DNA from: Anaeramoeba flamelloides | Lineage: Eukaryota; Metamonada; Anaeramoebidae | DNA: 64,000 bases | Direction of reading: 5' to 3' | Assembly (NCBI GenBank): GCA_027625915.1 | Contig: JANTQA010000029.1 | Location: 806,001-870,000 of the forward strand | In this document: positions 24,701 to 36,632 of the stretch, one piece after another | Layout of the letters: the number at the start of each line of letters is the position of its first letter | Numbering within the stretch: position 1 is the stretch's first letter | Notes under the pieces: model-generated | Databases searched by the model: none | The model's input: only the letters and a program-made list of their open reading frames with translations | Told to the model about the DNA's origin: nothing | Position numbers and translations under genes: made by a program

Positions 24701-25554
24701 TTCAGAGAAATTTTGTCGTTTGAATTTAATTGTATTCGGATAAATATCATTATTTAAAATTTCAAAAAAATATTTGGATTTTAATTTTTGGTTCAATAAA
24801 AGATTTTCTTTTTCTAAATTATTTTGGTAATATTTTTTTTTATAAAATACAACAAATTTATTTTTTTTTAAATTTGGATATGTTAATCTCCCAAAGATCG
24901 TCAATAGCTGTTTTCTAATGTTAACCAATTCCCTTAATTGAGTTTCGTTTCGAAGTTTTTGGATTAAATAGGATTCCTTAATAAAAACCTTGACTTTTTT
25001 TGATTTGATAAACGTGTTTTTTAGATTGATTATTTCCATCTTTGTTTCTTTGCAATTCTTATATCTGTTTTCAACATTTTGAATTTTGCGTTTCTGTTTA
25101 GAAATCATTTTTTCAATAAAAAGAAATACTTGGGATATTTCTTGTTTTTGAAGGTTTATCATTTCTGTAGTTATTGGTTCTGAAAATAATGCTAATGTTA
25201 AGTAAATATTTAAATGTTTTTTAAATTTCTTATAAGTTTCTTCATCAAAAAATGTTATATAATAATCATTAGTTTTATTATTTTCAAGGACTTTGATCTC
25301 ATAACTGTACTCACAGTTTGTCTTCACTTTTCCGTTTTTAATAAACACAATATATTTTAATGGTAATATCTTTTGTACAATGCATTCTTTTGCTGTTTTG
25401 AAGAAATACATTTTTGTTGCCAAAATTGCAACTTTTTGATTTTTTTTTTTTTTGTTTTTTGCAGAGAAATTCTTTTCTTGGAATTGTTTAATTTCAAAAT
25501 ATTTTAATATATCCAAATTTTTATAAAATTCACCAAGCGATCTTGTTGGTAATT
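18755..25554 (-). CDS. Giant RasGAP with repeated PH, helical-hairpin and SH3-like units (main exon)
   Basis: The frame is open from 25554 to the TAA at 18755, about 2265 residues. It starts just after TAATATATAAAATAG, whose TAG (25555-25557) looks like an intron acceptor. The first ATG would cut into the first PH domain, so a short 5' exon is missing. Numbered from the TTG at 25516, the parts are: PH-like about 25-105; PH at 355-490 with the C-terminal helix Trp in MEWVDVIEL; SH3-like at 588-648; PH-like at 705-805; SH3 at about 990-1055 with GKIPSNKFEII; PH at about 1110-1235; SH3-like at about 1345-1465; PH-like at about 1490-1625; SH3-like at about 1745-1805. Each SH3 is preceded by a two-helix segment ending in a pattern like W...R...RL. 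Poly-Asn/Asp tracts, a Lys block and a Glu-Arg repeat separate the modules. The C-terminal RasGAP domain (about 1935-2165) has the arginine finger in LFRGSN (about R1962) and the FLR motif in FFLRFICPS. It should stimulate GTP hydrolysis by a Ras-type GTPase at a membrane recruited through the PH domains. Confidence 0.85.
19885..19976. repeat. Hexanucleotide CTTTCT repeat coding for Glu-Arg
   Basis: A near-perfect array of CTTTCT on the plus strand, read on the minus strand as alternating Glu-Arg (about 15 pairs) inside the RasGAP, between the last SH3-like domain and the RasGAP domain. It is probably length-variable. Confidence 0.8.
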
Positions 25555-26637
25555 CTATTTTATATATTTATTGTTATTTTTATTATTATTATTATAATTT
25601 TAAGAATTTTGGTTAGGTAATTGAAAAAAAAAATTAAATAAAAAATAAATAAAGTTAAAATTGAATTCAATGGAGTGTAAAAAGTTTGAGGAAAAGAAAG
25701 AATAAATAAGAAAAATTTGGGTTAGGATACTTTGAAAAAACTGAGGATTACTAGTTTTTTAAAAGTTGTTAATCAAACTGTTTGATTTGTTCTTATAATC
25801 CGTAAGAAGAAATATTTTATAAAACTTTTTTTAATTACATTTTAGAATAATGGCTCTGTTATTAAGCTATTTCCAAAAAGAAGAGAAATTTGATTTTAAA
25901 AAGTTTTTTATTAAAACCAATTCCTAATATTACTATTAAATATCCAAAATTGTTAATAATCTTAAATTGTTTCTCATTCATAATAATTCTATTTCTTTAT
26001 TCGTAAGACATTACTAAATAAATAAAAGTTATCAAAGTTTCTGATCAAAATTTGATATGATATTTTTTTTAGGTGTGAAAATTGGTAGGTTTTTTTCTTA
26101 TTGTTTTTATAAAAATTTTCTTATAAAAAGAGTTTTAATTTTGATAAAATTTCTGATCAGAGAATTAAAAACTTATTGTTGTGCTTTATTGTTTAAAAAA
26201 ACTCGATTTTATCTTTTTTTTATTGAAATTCACTGTAAATCATCCTACAAAAAAAAGAATAATAAATATTTTTTCATTTTTAGAAAATATTTTGATTTGA
26301 ATATATTTTGAAATACGAATAATAGTTCTGATTCAATGTGTGTTAATAATTCGTCTTAATTTTATATTATCAGTATATGAATAGCAACACTACTTGTAAA
26401 GAGAATATTATTTGAAATATAAAAAATAATGCACTACTTTTTTGGAAATACCTTATTTTAAAAAAAGTATTATTAGAAATATTTAAAAAAAGGTTTTTCA
26501 TTTTTTAGACTTTTTACTTTTTTCATTTTGTTAAAGTTGTTTGGGTTTCTTCGGTTCCTTGGTTTCATTGGGTTCCTTCATTTTAAATTGTTTTTTTTTT
26601 TTTGTGTTTGGAGGTGGTGAAAGGAATATAAAAAAAA
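25555..26637. other. AT-rich DNA upstream of the RasGAP gene
   Basis: Should contain the missing 5' exon and promoter of the RasGAP gene. A T/A-rich intron-like stretch precedes the acceptor at 25555, but no donor or start codon could be chosen. Confidence 0.35.
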
Positions 26638-26890
26638 TCATTATAAGAATTAATAAAGTTGTTAATGATTAGATCTTAAACAGAACTTAACTAGAAAGAA
26701 CGGAACTAGGGATAATTGGATCGATTTGAAACAAACTGAAGTGAATCGAATGTGACTTTCTGTGCAATCTGGCTGTGTCGATCATTGTACTATGTTAATG
26801 CTGTTGGATTGGAGTTTTGTACTGGGTATTTTGTTGAATTAAGATATTTGAAACTTAGAAATGACAAAAAAAAAGTTAATAAAAAAAAAC
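26638..26890 (+). repeat. SINE-like unit, family F copy 1
   Basis: About 250 bp from CATTATAAGAATT to a poly-A stretch after TTTGAAACTTAGAA. It aligns end to end, in inverted orientation, with 38741-39022. A shared start, a shared A-rich tail and the absence of a long reading frame fit a short retroposed element. No tRNA-type A and B boxes were recognised. Confidence 0.5.
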
Positions 26891-27496
26891 TACAGAAAAG
26901 CAACTCCAAAAAAAAATTTCAAAATCAAATTCTTATTCTTCAAAACCGTCTCTTTATAGATGTTAATTCATCTTTAAATAACTAATTTTAAAACTTTATA
27001 AAGTCACAGATTTGATTTAATCTATAATTTGTAAACTATTTAGAACTCTTTATTAAACTTTAGTGGTGATGCTGGAAATTTTCGACATAAAAGGGAACAA
27101 CCACCAACTTGTTCAACACTTAGGGTGCAAAAAATAAACTTTTTAAGTGAAGTTTTTACTTTTTTTTTATTGTCCTCTTTTATTTTTTCCAGAAAACTAA
27201 ATTGGGTTTAAAATACTTCTAATGACTGTATCCAAAAAAGTTATTTTGACTACTCTTTGAATTAGGAGTCACAAATTTAGTCGCTTCAAAACTCTCTCTT
27301 TGACAGATCAAGGGCTCTTGAGCACGTAACCCTTACCAATAAATCCTACCGTCTTTTATTTCTTGCTTTTCTTTCTCTTTTTCTTGTCTTTGTTTAAAAA
27401 TATATTTTTTCCTTTTTGTTGTTTTTATTAAGGAAAAGTTATTCTTTGAGTTGTAATCTTGTCTACATGATATTTAGGATAAAAATATCCAAATTA
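26891..27496. other. Intergenic DNA
   Basis: Mostly AT-rich. A short, more complex stretch at about 27260-27350 has no recognised identity. Confidence 0.35.
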
Positions 27497-28200
27497 AGGG
27501 TGGCTAGAAGTGTGGTAAAGTGCCTTAGAGTGCCGTAGAGTGACTATGTTTTTGTTTTAATTAAACAAATAAAACGAAAATTTAAAAAATTTTCTTTTTA
27601 TTTCTAAAATTAAAAAAAAGCTAACGGCGTTTTTCCAGGGTTAAAAAGAATAGAGTTTGATCAAAGATTTTGCTCAATTCTTTTAAATTCTGGTTAAGCT
27701 AACGGCCATTTATTTTAATTTGAAAAATAAATCCAAAATTTAATAAATTTTTGGTTTATTTCTCAAATTAAAATATAACTAACTGAAGTGCCGTAGAGTG
27801 CCGTAGAGTGCCGTAGAGTGCCGTAGAGTGCCGTGGAGTGCCGTAGAGTGCCGTGGAGTGCCGTGGAGTGCCTAGCTTTTCCAGAATTCAAAAGTGTGGA
27901 GAAAAATCAGAGATTTTGCTCAATTCTTTTGAATTCTGGAAAAGCTAAAGGCGGTTTTCTTGAAGTTTTATATTTTATTTGTGAAATCTATCGATTTTCG
28001 TTAGTTTTTTTTTACTTTAGAAATAAACCGAAAATTTTAATAAATTTTAGGTTTATTTCTAAAGTAAAAAAAAACCTAGAACACTTCACAAATAAACAGA
28101 AAATTCAAGAAAAGCTAACGGGGCTTTTCCATAATTTAAAAGAATAGAGAAAAATAAAAGATTTTACTCAATTCTTTTAAATTCTGGAAAACCTAACGTC
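27497..28200. repeat. Hairpin-module repeat, family E copy 6, with a 10-bp tandem array
   Basis: It begins TTAAGGGTGG (the terminal motif). It contains two TTTTCCAG...CTGGAAAA hairpins, two AATTTAATAAATT-centred hairpins, and at about 27785-27870 a tandem array of AGTGCCGTAG units (about eight, three of them AGTGCCGTGG). A 104-residue open frame across the array is not considered a gene. Confidence 0.7.
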
Positions 28201-28489
28201 AAACATGAGTTAGTTTTATTGAATCACCTCTCTCCAATATTAATAATAAATAATATATAAAACTTTTTTGTTTTTTCAAACTTTTAATATCTTTAGAAAA
28301 ATTCAAATCTGTTTACCTTCATTTTAAGATCTATCTTTCCAAATTCATTTATGTTTTTTACTTGATAAATTTTCTTCAAAATATGTTTTGTTGACCAATA
28401 TTATTGAAATTAAAAAATTGTATACAGTATTCCTAAAAAAACAAAACAACTGTCTTAAATTTTAAAATTGTGAAGGTTTTATTGTTTAG

Positions 28490-28792
28490 AAACCACTTTC
28501 TCTATTAAGAGAGAGAATTTCGAAGTGATTAAAGTTGGAACATCTAATTCAAAAGGTGAATAAACACACTAGTGTCTACAAATAGTAATTAGAATATTTT
28601 TAAAACTGAATTTAGTTTTCAAAATTAACAATTTATTGTATTTTCAGATTTATTATTAAAAAACACTTTCTCTATTAAGAGAGAGAATTTCGAAGTGATT
28701 AAATTTGGAGCATCTAATTCAAAGAGTGGATAAACACACTAGTGTCTCGAAACAGTCATTAGAATATTTTTAAAACTGAATTTAGTTTTCGA
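28490..28792. repeat. Tandem duplication of a 130-bp block carrying two palindromes
   Basis: Blocks 28490-28620 and 28660-28790 are almost identical (period about 170). Each contains the palindromes CTCTATTAAGAGAG and ACACACTAGTGTC separated by about 55 bp. No coding capacity. Confidence 0.75.
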
Positions 28793-29838
28793 AAATTTTT
28801 AAAAATGTCATTTTTTTGATCAGGAAAGTTGAAGTAAATTAAAATTTTCCTTTCAAGATGAGACGAATTAAAAGTTTACAGGTTATTGAAAGTCATTAAT
28901 AATATAAAGTGTAACCATTGTGGAAAAAAAGTAAAACAGGGAAAAAAAAGTTCAAAACGATGTGTTTTTTTTGGGAACCTTAATAGATCCTGATAACCTG
29001 AAAATAAAATAAATTAAAAGAAGAAACAAATTAAATTAAAAGTGTAATTCATCCTATTATCACCCAAGCAAACCAACAAAAACAATTTAAATCTCATTGG
29101 TTATCAAAATCTGATGAGTAATTATTGAGATCTCATAAACAATCAAATTTTTGAAGGGTTTTTTATTGCTGTCATTTTTCAATTAAAATAGAAAAATTTT
29201 AATTCCAGATTCTCAAATATTTATCCAACTTTTGTATTAATCGTTGAAAAAAAATCAAGATCTTCACAAAATCATTTGATCATGATAATCTTGAGTTATA
29301 TTAATTTGGAACTCTTTATTTTCGAAACTTTGAGTACAGTTTTATTTTTTTTTTAATTTGACATTAACAGAAAGAAAAGCCATGTCAGTGTTGATATTAT
29401 CTCTAATCACTTTTTAACAAGATCTTGGGTTTTTTTAACAAATAATTGACTGTAATATTTTTTTGGTACTTGATTGAAAAAATTTCATTTATTAATTTGA
29501 AAAAGACAGTCAGAGATAAATCAAGTAAAAACAAAAGGTATAGTTGTAAAAGAGTGTTATTGTGCTGAATACCCCATTTTGTTTTTTAGTCATTGATTTA
29601 TTCTTTTATTAATTGATCTTACTTTGAATTTTTTTGTTTAATTTTATTTGTATGATTGTAATTATTGTTAATTTTTTTTTTTTTTTTGTCTGAATCTTTT
29701 TCCCTTTTTTATTTTTTAGAAAGTGGCAAATTTAAAAAAAGCTTTCGAATTTTAAATTTAAAAAGAATTCGAAATATAATAATATTAAATTTAAAAAGGG
29801 GTCAAAAGTAATTTTAGGGTACAAAAATATAGAGTAAG

Positions 29839-29870
<32 letters not shown>

Positions 29871-29890
29871 TAACCAAAAACAAGAAATAA
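28793..29890. other. Intergenic DNA 3' of the PH-SH3 gene
   Basis: Contains a short frame at about 28900-28990 reading IKCNHCGKKVKQGKKSS, a zinc-knuckle-like CxxC piece of uncertain meaning, and a 29-base A run near 29840. Otherwise AT-rich. Confidence 0.3.
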
Positions 29891-31025
29891 TCAATTACCT
29901 TTTGAATTTAAAGTAAAACTCTTAAAATTGTTTGACAGTAAAGGCTCTTCAGACTTTGAATTTTTTAAAATTATTGTCGAAAATTTTGAGGGTTCAACAA
30001 AACCGATTTTAAAAGAATTTAACCCAATCCAATGTTCTTGTGATGAGTCATCCAAAATCGTGAGAATGTCAAAACGATTGTATTCGAGGAATTTGCTCTT
30101 TGAATCAGTTTTGTATGTGGACTCTGCTAAAACAAATCGGGAAAATGCTTTGGTTGATTGAGAATAAAAATAAAACATTTTGAGAAGGAAGAGTTCCGCC
30201 CACAGCTTGGATGTTGCCATTAGGTCAGCACAATTTTTGATGACACTGCAGATCCACATAATTTGTTTGACTTTGTCTTTTTTGGTGGTATTGCTTTTGT
30301 GTTGATGGAACTCTTTAGAGATGGCTTCTAAATTGAGGTTGAGACAGGTAAAGATGGTGATAAGCTGCATGATTGTGGCAATGTCGCTTTCCCTTGTTGG
30401 GCGCTGGAAAAGAGAATAAATCACCCCTGGAAGAGAGCAATAGTTAACCCAGCTTCTTTTGTCTTCCTCGCAGGCAGACTGGAAGAGATACGAATGCTCT
30501 TGCGTGACGAGTTGAAATAAATGCTCTTCGCCGTAGCTTTCTTCGTCAACTTTGCCGTTCACTGCCAATACACGCAGGTCAATCTCCCCGATGTTTTCAG
30601 TCTGGCAAACATTTGGATCCTTGTCATAAATTGTGAGTGTGTGACGAAATAAAACAAAATACTTGATCCGAAATTTCTTATTTTTATACATCCTCAAGCT
30701 GCCAAATTTGTACAATGGTATGTCTGGCAATTGCTTGGGGATTTTGAAATATTTTTTTTTTCGTTCCTTTGGATCTTCCTTTTCCAGTTCCTCAAGAGTC
30801 CTTTCGGTAATTGAAGCAAGAATACCCTGGGATTCCTTCAGTGAAATTTTATTGTTTGGTTTCAATTCATTCCAAGACTCTACAAAAGGATTCAAGAGAG
30901 CATCAAAATCCAGATTCATTTTGTTTTTAAACATTTTGGAATAAATGATGGGTTTTTTTTGAAAATGCGGGAAAAAAATATCGTCCAAATGTGTTTGATT
31001 TCCCGAGGTGCTGTTCTTAATAAAT
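29891..31025 (-). CDS. Small PH-helical-SH3 protein
   Basis: The frame ends in TGA at 29891. The first ATG in frame is at 30934. The frame stays open and G/C-richer up to about 31025, just after an AACAG that could be an intron acceptor, so an upstream exon is likely. Counted from the TTG at 30988, a PH domain spans about 92-200: YKFGSLRMYKNKKFRIKYF, then DLRVLAV, LFQLVTQEHSYLFQSA, and the final helix with Trp in DKRSWVNYC. A helical region follows (about 205-285, with IMWIC and LWAELFLLKM), then an SH3-like domain (about 293-345) with EHWIG and GFVEPSKF. This is the same order as the repeated units of the large RasGAP. It is probably a membrane-binding adaptor without a catalytic domain. AAAG-GTAATTG at the very end resembles a splice donor, so the C-terminus could continue in another exon, but none was found. 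Confidence 0.75.
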
Positions 31026-31040
31026 CTGTTTAAATTTTTC

Positions 31041-32902
31041 GAAAATTTATTTCAAAAGGCATACATGCTTTTATTCTGTTAAAACTTTGAATTTTTTTAT
31101 CAATTTAGTGTATAGTTCATTACTGTAAATCTGTTCGTTGTGTTGGTTTTATAGTCGAGTTCCAACTAGTAATAATTGTCTTTAATATCTGGAACGAAAA
31201 AATAGCAAAATTCAAGTTTTTTAGTCAAGGTTATCAACAGAAGGGGAAGAAAAAGAGTCACTTTACCACTAATACAGCAAAAAATTAACAGACAAAATAC
31301 ACTAATTTGCTTTCTGATAATTGTTCGTTTTACTTTAATAAAAAAAATATTTATTAAATTTACAGCACAAACTGTATAAATAAACTTGAAACCCTAGTTT
31401 TTTGAACACAAACAAGTGACCTCAATTTAAATGAAATCTTTTCCTATTTCCACTAATTATTTCTCTAACTATTAATAATGATCTAAATTAAAAGAAAAGA
31501 AATTAAAATTTTTTTTCGAAAGTTAGAAAAACCGAATTTTTGATACACTGTATCAATCGGAACAAAAAAAAAGATTGTGTTCAAATACAACTTTTCTAAC
31601 AGCTTTACAACATTAAAATACAGTTATTTATTCTGTTTTGTGGAATTTTTGTAAATAGGATTGAAATAAACTAACCGATTTGAATCATTTTGTGTTCGGG
31701 TAAAGGTGATTTTATCTTTAAATTTTATTTTGTAGAAAATTTTTTCTGAAAGATCAGAAAAAAATTTCTTCTATTAAATATATTCCCTCAACACATCATT
31801 CACTTTTTCAGTTGACTGTGTTTTCTTTGTTAAGTGTTTGACTTCTTCTCAACTGATAAAATCTTTTCCAAAAATAGTTCTGTTTTCCCAAAATTGATTT
31901 GTGTAAACAATTTTTGTTCCAATTGTTTTTCTCTTTTTCACCTTCATTTTTTATATTTTATTAAATGACTTGTAAATATTTTTTTTTTTTTGTAAAGGTA
32001 ACCAAGTAATTATTTGCAAAGGATAACAATTAAACCTGACATAAACTCCATTTGAAAACTTTAAAGAAACGAATTATCTTTTTGAAAAGAGTTCATTTTT
32101 TCTCAATAAAATTCCCATTCTAAAGCTTCTGATCCTTTTGTGTTTTATTTTTAGATCGAATTAGAAAAAAAAAAAATTTGCAAAAAAATTTGATTTTTGG
32201 GTAATCTCCACTCTTAGTCATTTCTGAGACTCTATATTCATAAACTAAATTAAAACATTTAATCTTTGTGTAAAATACAATAAAAATAAATCAAAGATTG
32301 AATATTAGGACGATCAAAAAAAATTGATCATTTATTTTATTTTTCAATTATTTATATAATTTATTAAAATTTAAAAGATTAGGAAATATTCTTTTGAAAA
32401 TATTATTAGTATAAATAAGGAAATATTAAAAATAAAATCAGGTCTTGAATATATTTATATTCTTTTATTTTTTTTTTTTTTTGATTTGTTAATTGGAAGT
32501 GACTTTATTGTTTTAAATATTTATAATTTTTATAGATAAAGGAAAGTTTAATGTTATTTCTATAATCTTTGGTCTATTAATTACCCACTGAAATAATTTT
32601 GACTAGACGATTAATTATACATTAAAAATAAACAAATTAAAAAGTATTTCTTTAGATTATAAGTTGAAATTTCTACGTTTTAAAAAAGTTGATGAAATTT
32701 TTAATGTTGGGAAAAATGACAAGAAATTAAAATAAATTAAAAATTAAGACAAGGTAAATGATTTTTCAAAAAAATCTCTAAATTTTGTATTTTTGAAATA
32801 CACTCATATAATAAACATTATTATACATAACAATTTTCAAAATGGTTTACCACTTTAATAGATATTAATAGAAATTAAAAAAAAAGTGAAAATTTTCAGT
32901 AA
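31041..32902. other. AT-rich intergenic DNA
   Basis: Presumed upstream region of the PH-SH3 gene. No other gene, RNA or element recognised. Confidence 0.4.
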
Positions 32903-33915
32903 TAAACTCAATTCCAAAAAATGGGACATAAAAAAAAATTACATTAATAAAAATATACTCCAAAATACATAATACTTAAACATTAAAATAATAAAAGACC
33001 CGAAAATATTTAATTAATACTATTTATATATTTTATAGTAAATTTAAAATTCAATTCGAAAAATAAAAAAGAAAAAATAAAAAAAAGTGTGCCCCTTTTT
33101 TTGGAACATGGTTACCAAAAAATCCATTTTTATTGAAAGAAAAATTAATAAAAACTATTAATAAATTCAGCTTGTCTTTTGATAACCAAATCTATCGTTT
33201 TAAATATAGAGTTTATTAATTTTCTTAGGTTTCCGAACTCAAAGTATTCCATACCTTAGTTGAAATTTTAAATATTCTTCTTCGTTTTTTGGTTACAATT
33301 TTTCAGTTTAGTATCCATGAATTCCCAATTGGATTTAAATTTGTGGAATTGGGGATCAAGGGTCCAGAACATTACATCCCCGATTTAAGTAGGTTTGAGT
33401 TTTTTTTTTTTTTTTTGAAGTATGTTGACAAGCTCCATCCTTTTGGAAAATCCATTTCAACTCACCATATTCTGAATTAGCGAGTTGAATTTCCTTTGAT
33501 TTTTTTGATAATATCATTAATAATACATTCAGTATTCACACTCCCATTAATGATAATAAGGTCTGTTTGTAGGCCATGTGCTCTAGCACCCCATATCATG
33601 ATTTTTTTTTTAAAAATTTTTTCTCGATAAAAAAAGAATTTTTTTTTTGTGATCAGAATGAAAACTTTTAAATTTCATTTTAAAGTGATTTTGAGATTTT
33701 CGAAAAGTTGTGAAAAAAAAAGAATCCAAAAAAAATCAAAAAAATTATTGAAAATCAAAAATCAAAAAATAAAGAAAAAAAATGATAAATAATTAACTTT
33801 AAAATTATTTCTATTGATTGTTAATATCTAATTTTTCTATTTAAGAGTCAAATATCACTTTTCTTGGAATTAAATTGATTTTGAAGGTGTGTCCCAATTT
33901 TTGGAATTGAGTCTA
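32903..33915 (-). mobile_element. Tc1/mariner-like DNA transposon relic, family A copy 2
   Basis: Nearly identical to 3473-4514, with the same inverted ends (TAAACTCAATTCCAAAAA left, TTTTTGGAATTGAGTCTA right) and the same broken transposase pieces. These include Gly in place of the third acidic residue in NPIGN. It differs by small length changes in A/T runs and a few substitutions, so the copies separated recently. Confidence 0.75.
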
Positions 33916-34483
33916 TTTTTTTCATTTTTAATTGTAAAATTTTTGAATTTATTATTTGATATCGGAGAGAGATAATTTTAATATATTTTTTTAATAGTCT
34001 TAAAAGAATCATATTTTTCATTTTTAAAGATAAAATCAAATATTTCAATCAAAAGATATCGCTAAATTAAATTGGAAATCTGATTTTTTATCTGTTTTTC
34101 GGATATTTTTTAAACATTTTAATTTTTTACATGTTAGAGTTTTTATATACATTTCCAATTGTTTTCTGTAAATTGTTTTAATGATTATACCCTTTTCAAT
34201 CTTAATGTTCAATCAAAAATTAATTCATTGTAACTTTTTTTAATAAAAAAATACCCCAAAAATAGGTATTTTTTTCAAAAGTCTGTGTTGTTGAAAAGGA
34301 GGGTATTCGGATTTTCATGAGTTCAAAAGCTATCCTTTTTTTATTACATAAAATTATGATACAGTTTATTTATCGTGAGAAAGGAGTAATCAAAGAAAAT
34401 TTACTAAATAAAAAAGAGAAGAAGAAAAATAATTAAAACATTAAAGTAAAAAAAATATTATATCATTCACATGACCAAATTAG

Positions 34484-34575
34484 AAATTACCCATTTTCGT
34501 TAGATTTTCCAGGATTGGAAAGAATTGAGTAAAATCAAGGATTTTACTCAATTCTTTCGAATCCTGGAAAACCTA
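34484..34575. repeat. Hairpin-module repeat, family E copy 7 (single hairpin)
   Basis: One almost perfect hairpin: TAGATTTTCCAGGATTGGAA with its complement TTCGAATCCTGGAAAACCTA, around an AAGGATTTT centre. Confidence 0.6.
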
Positions 34576-34697
34576 GACACCCCCACTGGAACAGGAGGAG
34601 TAAAAACCAGATCGAAAGATTATTAATATCAAGATTCCACAAACTGTGATTAATAAATTGGTATTCCACGAATCCGAAAAAAATTATGATACAGTCT

Positions 34698-35133
34698 TTC
34701 AATGCTACCATAAAATTTTCAATAAAACAAAATTGATTTTTCTATTCTTAGTTTCCAATTTCAAAAAAATTGAAAATAAGAGTTATTATTCAAAAAAAAA
34801 AAAAAATTAATAAATGAGCTATTATTCAAATTGTGGAAAATCAAATAAAAAAAAATTCAAGATCCCATGAAACTTAAAAAGATTGTTCAAAAAAAGTAAA
34901 CTTTAAAGATCAGTAAATATTGATATTTTTTGTGCTTTTTTGGACCATTAATTTTTAAGTTTCATGGGATCTTGAATTTTTTTTTATTTGATTTTCCACA
35001 ATTTGAATAATAGCTCATTTATTAATTTTTTTTTTTTTTTGAATAATAACTCTTATTTTCAATTTTTTTGAAAATGGAAACTAAGAATAGACAATTCATT
35101 TTAGTTTTATTTGAAATTTTATGGTAGCTTTGG
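34698..35133. repeat. Large foldback (palindrome) element
   Basis: Two arms of about 170-180 bp in inverted orientation, nearly identical over most of their length, around a spacer of about 70 bp (34885-34950). The outer tips read GCTACCATAAAATTT and AAATTTTATGGTAGC. Arms include GATCCCATGAAACTTAAAA and its complement. No coding capacity. It has the shape of a foldback DNA transposon or MITE. Confidence 0.75.
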
Positions 35134-36632
35134 AATGGCTGTAACTTTGAAAAAATAATTCATAGAAGAAGTATAACTGAAATACAATGTGTAGTTTTGG
35201 ATAAATTTAATTTTCAGAGTTTAAATTTTCTTTGAAGTAATGTATTTGAGAAATTATTTTAATTTCTTTGTTTGATTGTTTTTCAAGAATTTTTTGTTTA
35301 AATAAAAAATAAATTTAAGGGACCCAAGTCTCATAAAAAAAAATATATTTATGACAAGTTTTAAAATAATTATGGTACTTTTATAAAAATTAAGTAGATT
35401 TTTTATATTTAGTTATTCCAAAATTTTGTGATTTCATTTACCAAGTGTATTTTGTTAAACTTCCTCGATAGTTCATAATATTTCAATCTTTATATCGGAG
35501 AAAATATTTTTTTTTTTAAATAATTTACCAAATAGATCGGATATTTATAATTGTCAAAGATGAGAAAAATAGATCAAACGTTTTATAAACAATAATTCAT
35601 TTCTTAAAATCATTTAAAAGTGATTTTAGTTTACTACTAAACTAATTGTAACGTTTTTTTTTTTTTCAATTTTAAGATGAGTTAATTTTTTTGTTAAATT
35701 TACTATCTCAAAAATACGAAAAGATTTTTAGCAAGTTTACTATTTACCTAAAACAAACTTACACTTTCCCGATAAGACAGTATATTATTTTTTTTATCAA
35801 TTGTACCCCCGTCCAAATTTGAATGAAAAATGGAGATAAAGATCATTTTTATTATCTTTATATATATATATATATATAGTATAATATAATAAAATTGGCT
35901 CATTTTTACAATTTCTAATTTTCTTAAAAATGTTGGAGAAAAAATACTACAAAGAATATCTGGATCAACACCCCCACCCCGACTTGTCTAGGGAACTAGC
36001 AAATAGATTACCAGTGTAAGAAAACATTTATAAACTTATACTTGACAAAATTTTACTATTTTTTATTTGAGTATTTGGTAAAAGGAATTCAATTCAATAA
36101 TCCAAAATTAATAAGAGCAAATGTGATATCAATGCATTTTCTTATCCCCAATTCAGGAAAAAAATAAAACAAAAAACAAATAAAAAAAATATAGAGGAAA
36201 AAAAAAAACAATTCCTACCTTTGAATTATTATGATTCTGTAGACAATGTAATACTTAAAATAAAAAATCATCAAAAAAAGAATTAATACAACTTTTTCAA
36301 GTTATAGTTGTTGATAATATATTAGGAATTATGACATTTTTTATACAAAAGAAGAATTATCATTTTGTTTTTTCACTACTATATCCCCCGAAATAAGGTT
36401 ATTGAATTCAGAATATCAAAAAAAGTCTTCTTTATTTTTCATTAAATAATAAAGAACAAATAATTGGATGATGTTTTGATATTTTTTGAAAATATTCCAC
36501 AGAACTTGACTTCAGAATTTAAATGTTTTTGGAACAAATAGTTATAAGATAACTTTTTAATATTTCAACATATATATTTAAGGAATAGTATCTATCTATC
36601 TATTTATCTATATATATATATATATATATATA
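35134..36632. other. AT-rich intergenic DNA
   Basis: Contains (TA)n at about 35857-35880 and TATC/TA microsatellite at about 36590-36632. No gene recognised. Confidence 0.4.

Noticed and set aside
26752-26985. 77-residue open frame with CAIWLCRSLYY
   Set aside because: Lies inside SINE-like unit F1. The other copy does not preserve it.
27833-28147. 104-residue open frame starting in the AGTGCCGTAG array
   Set aside because: Tandem repeats and palindromes give an accidental frame; no domain.
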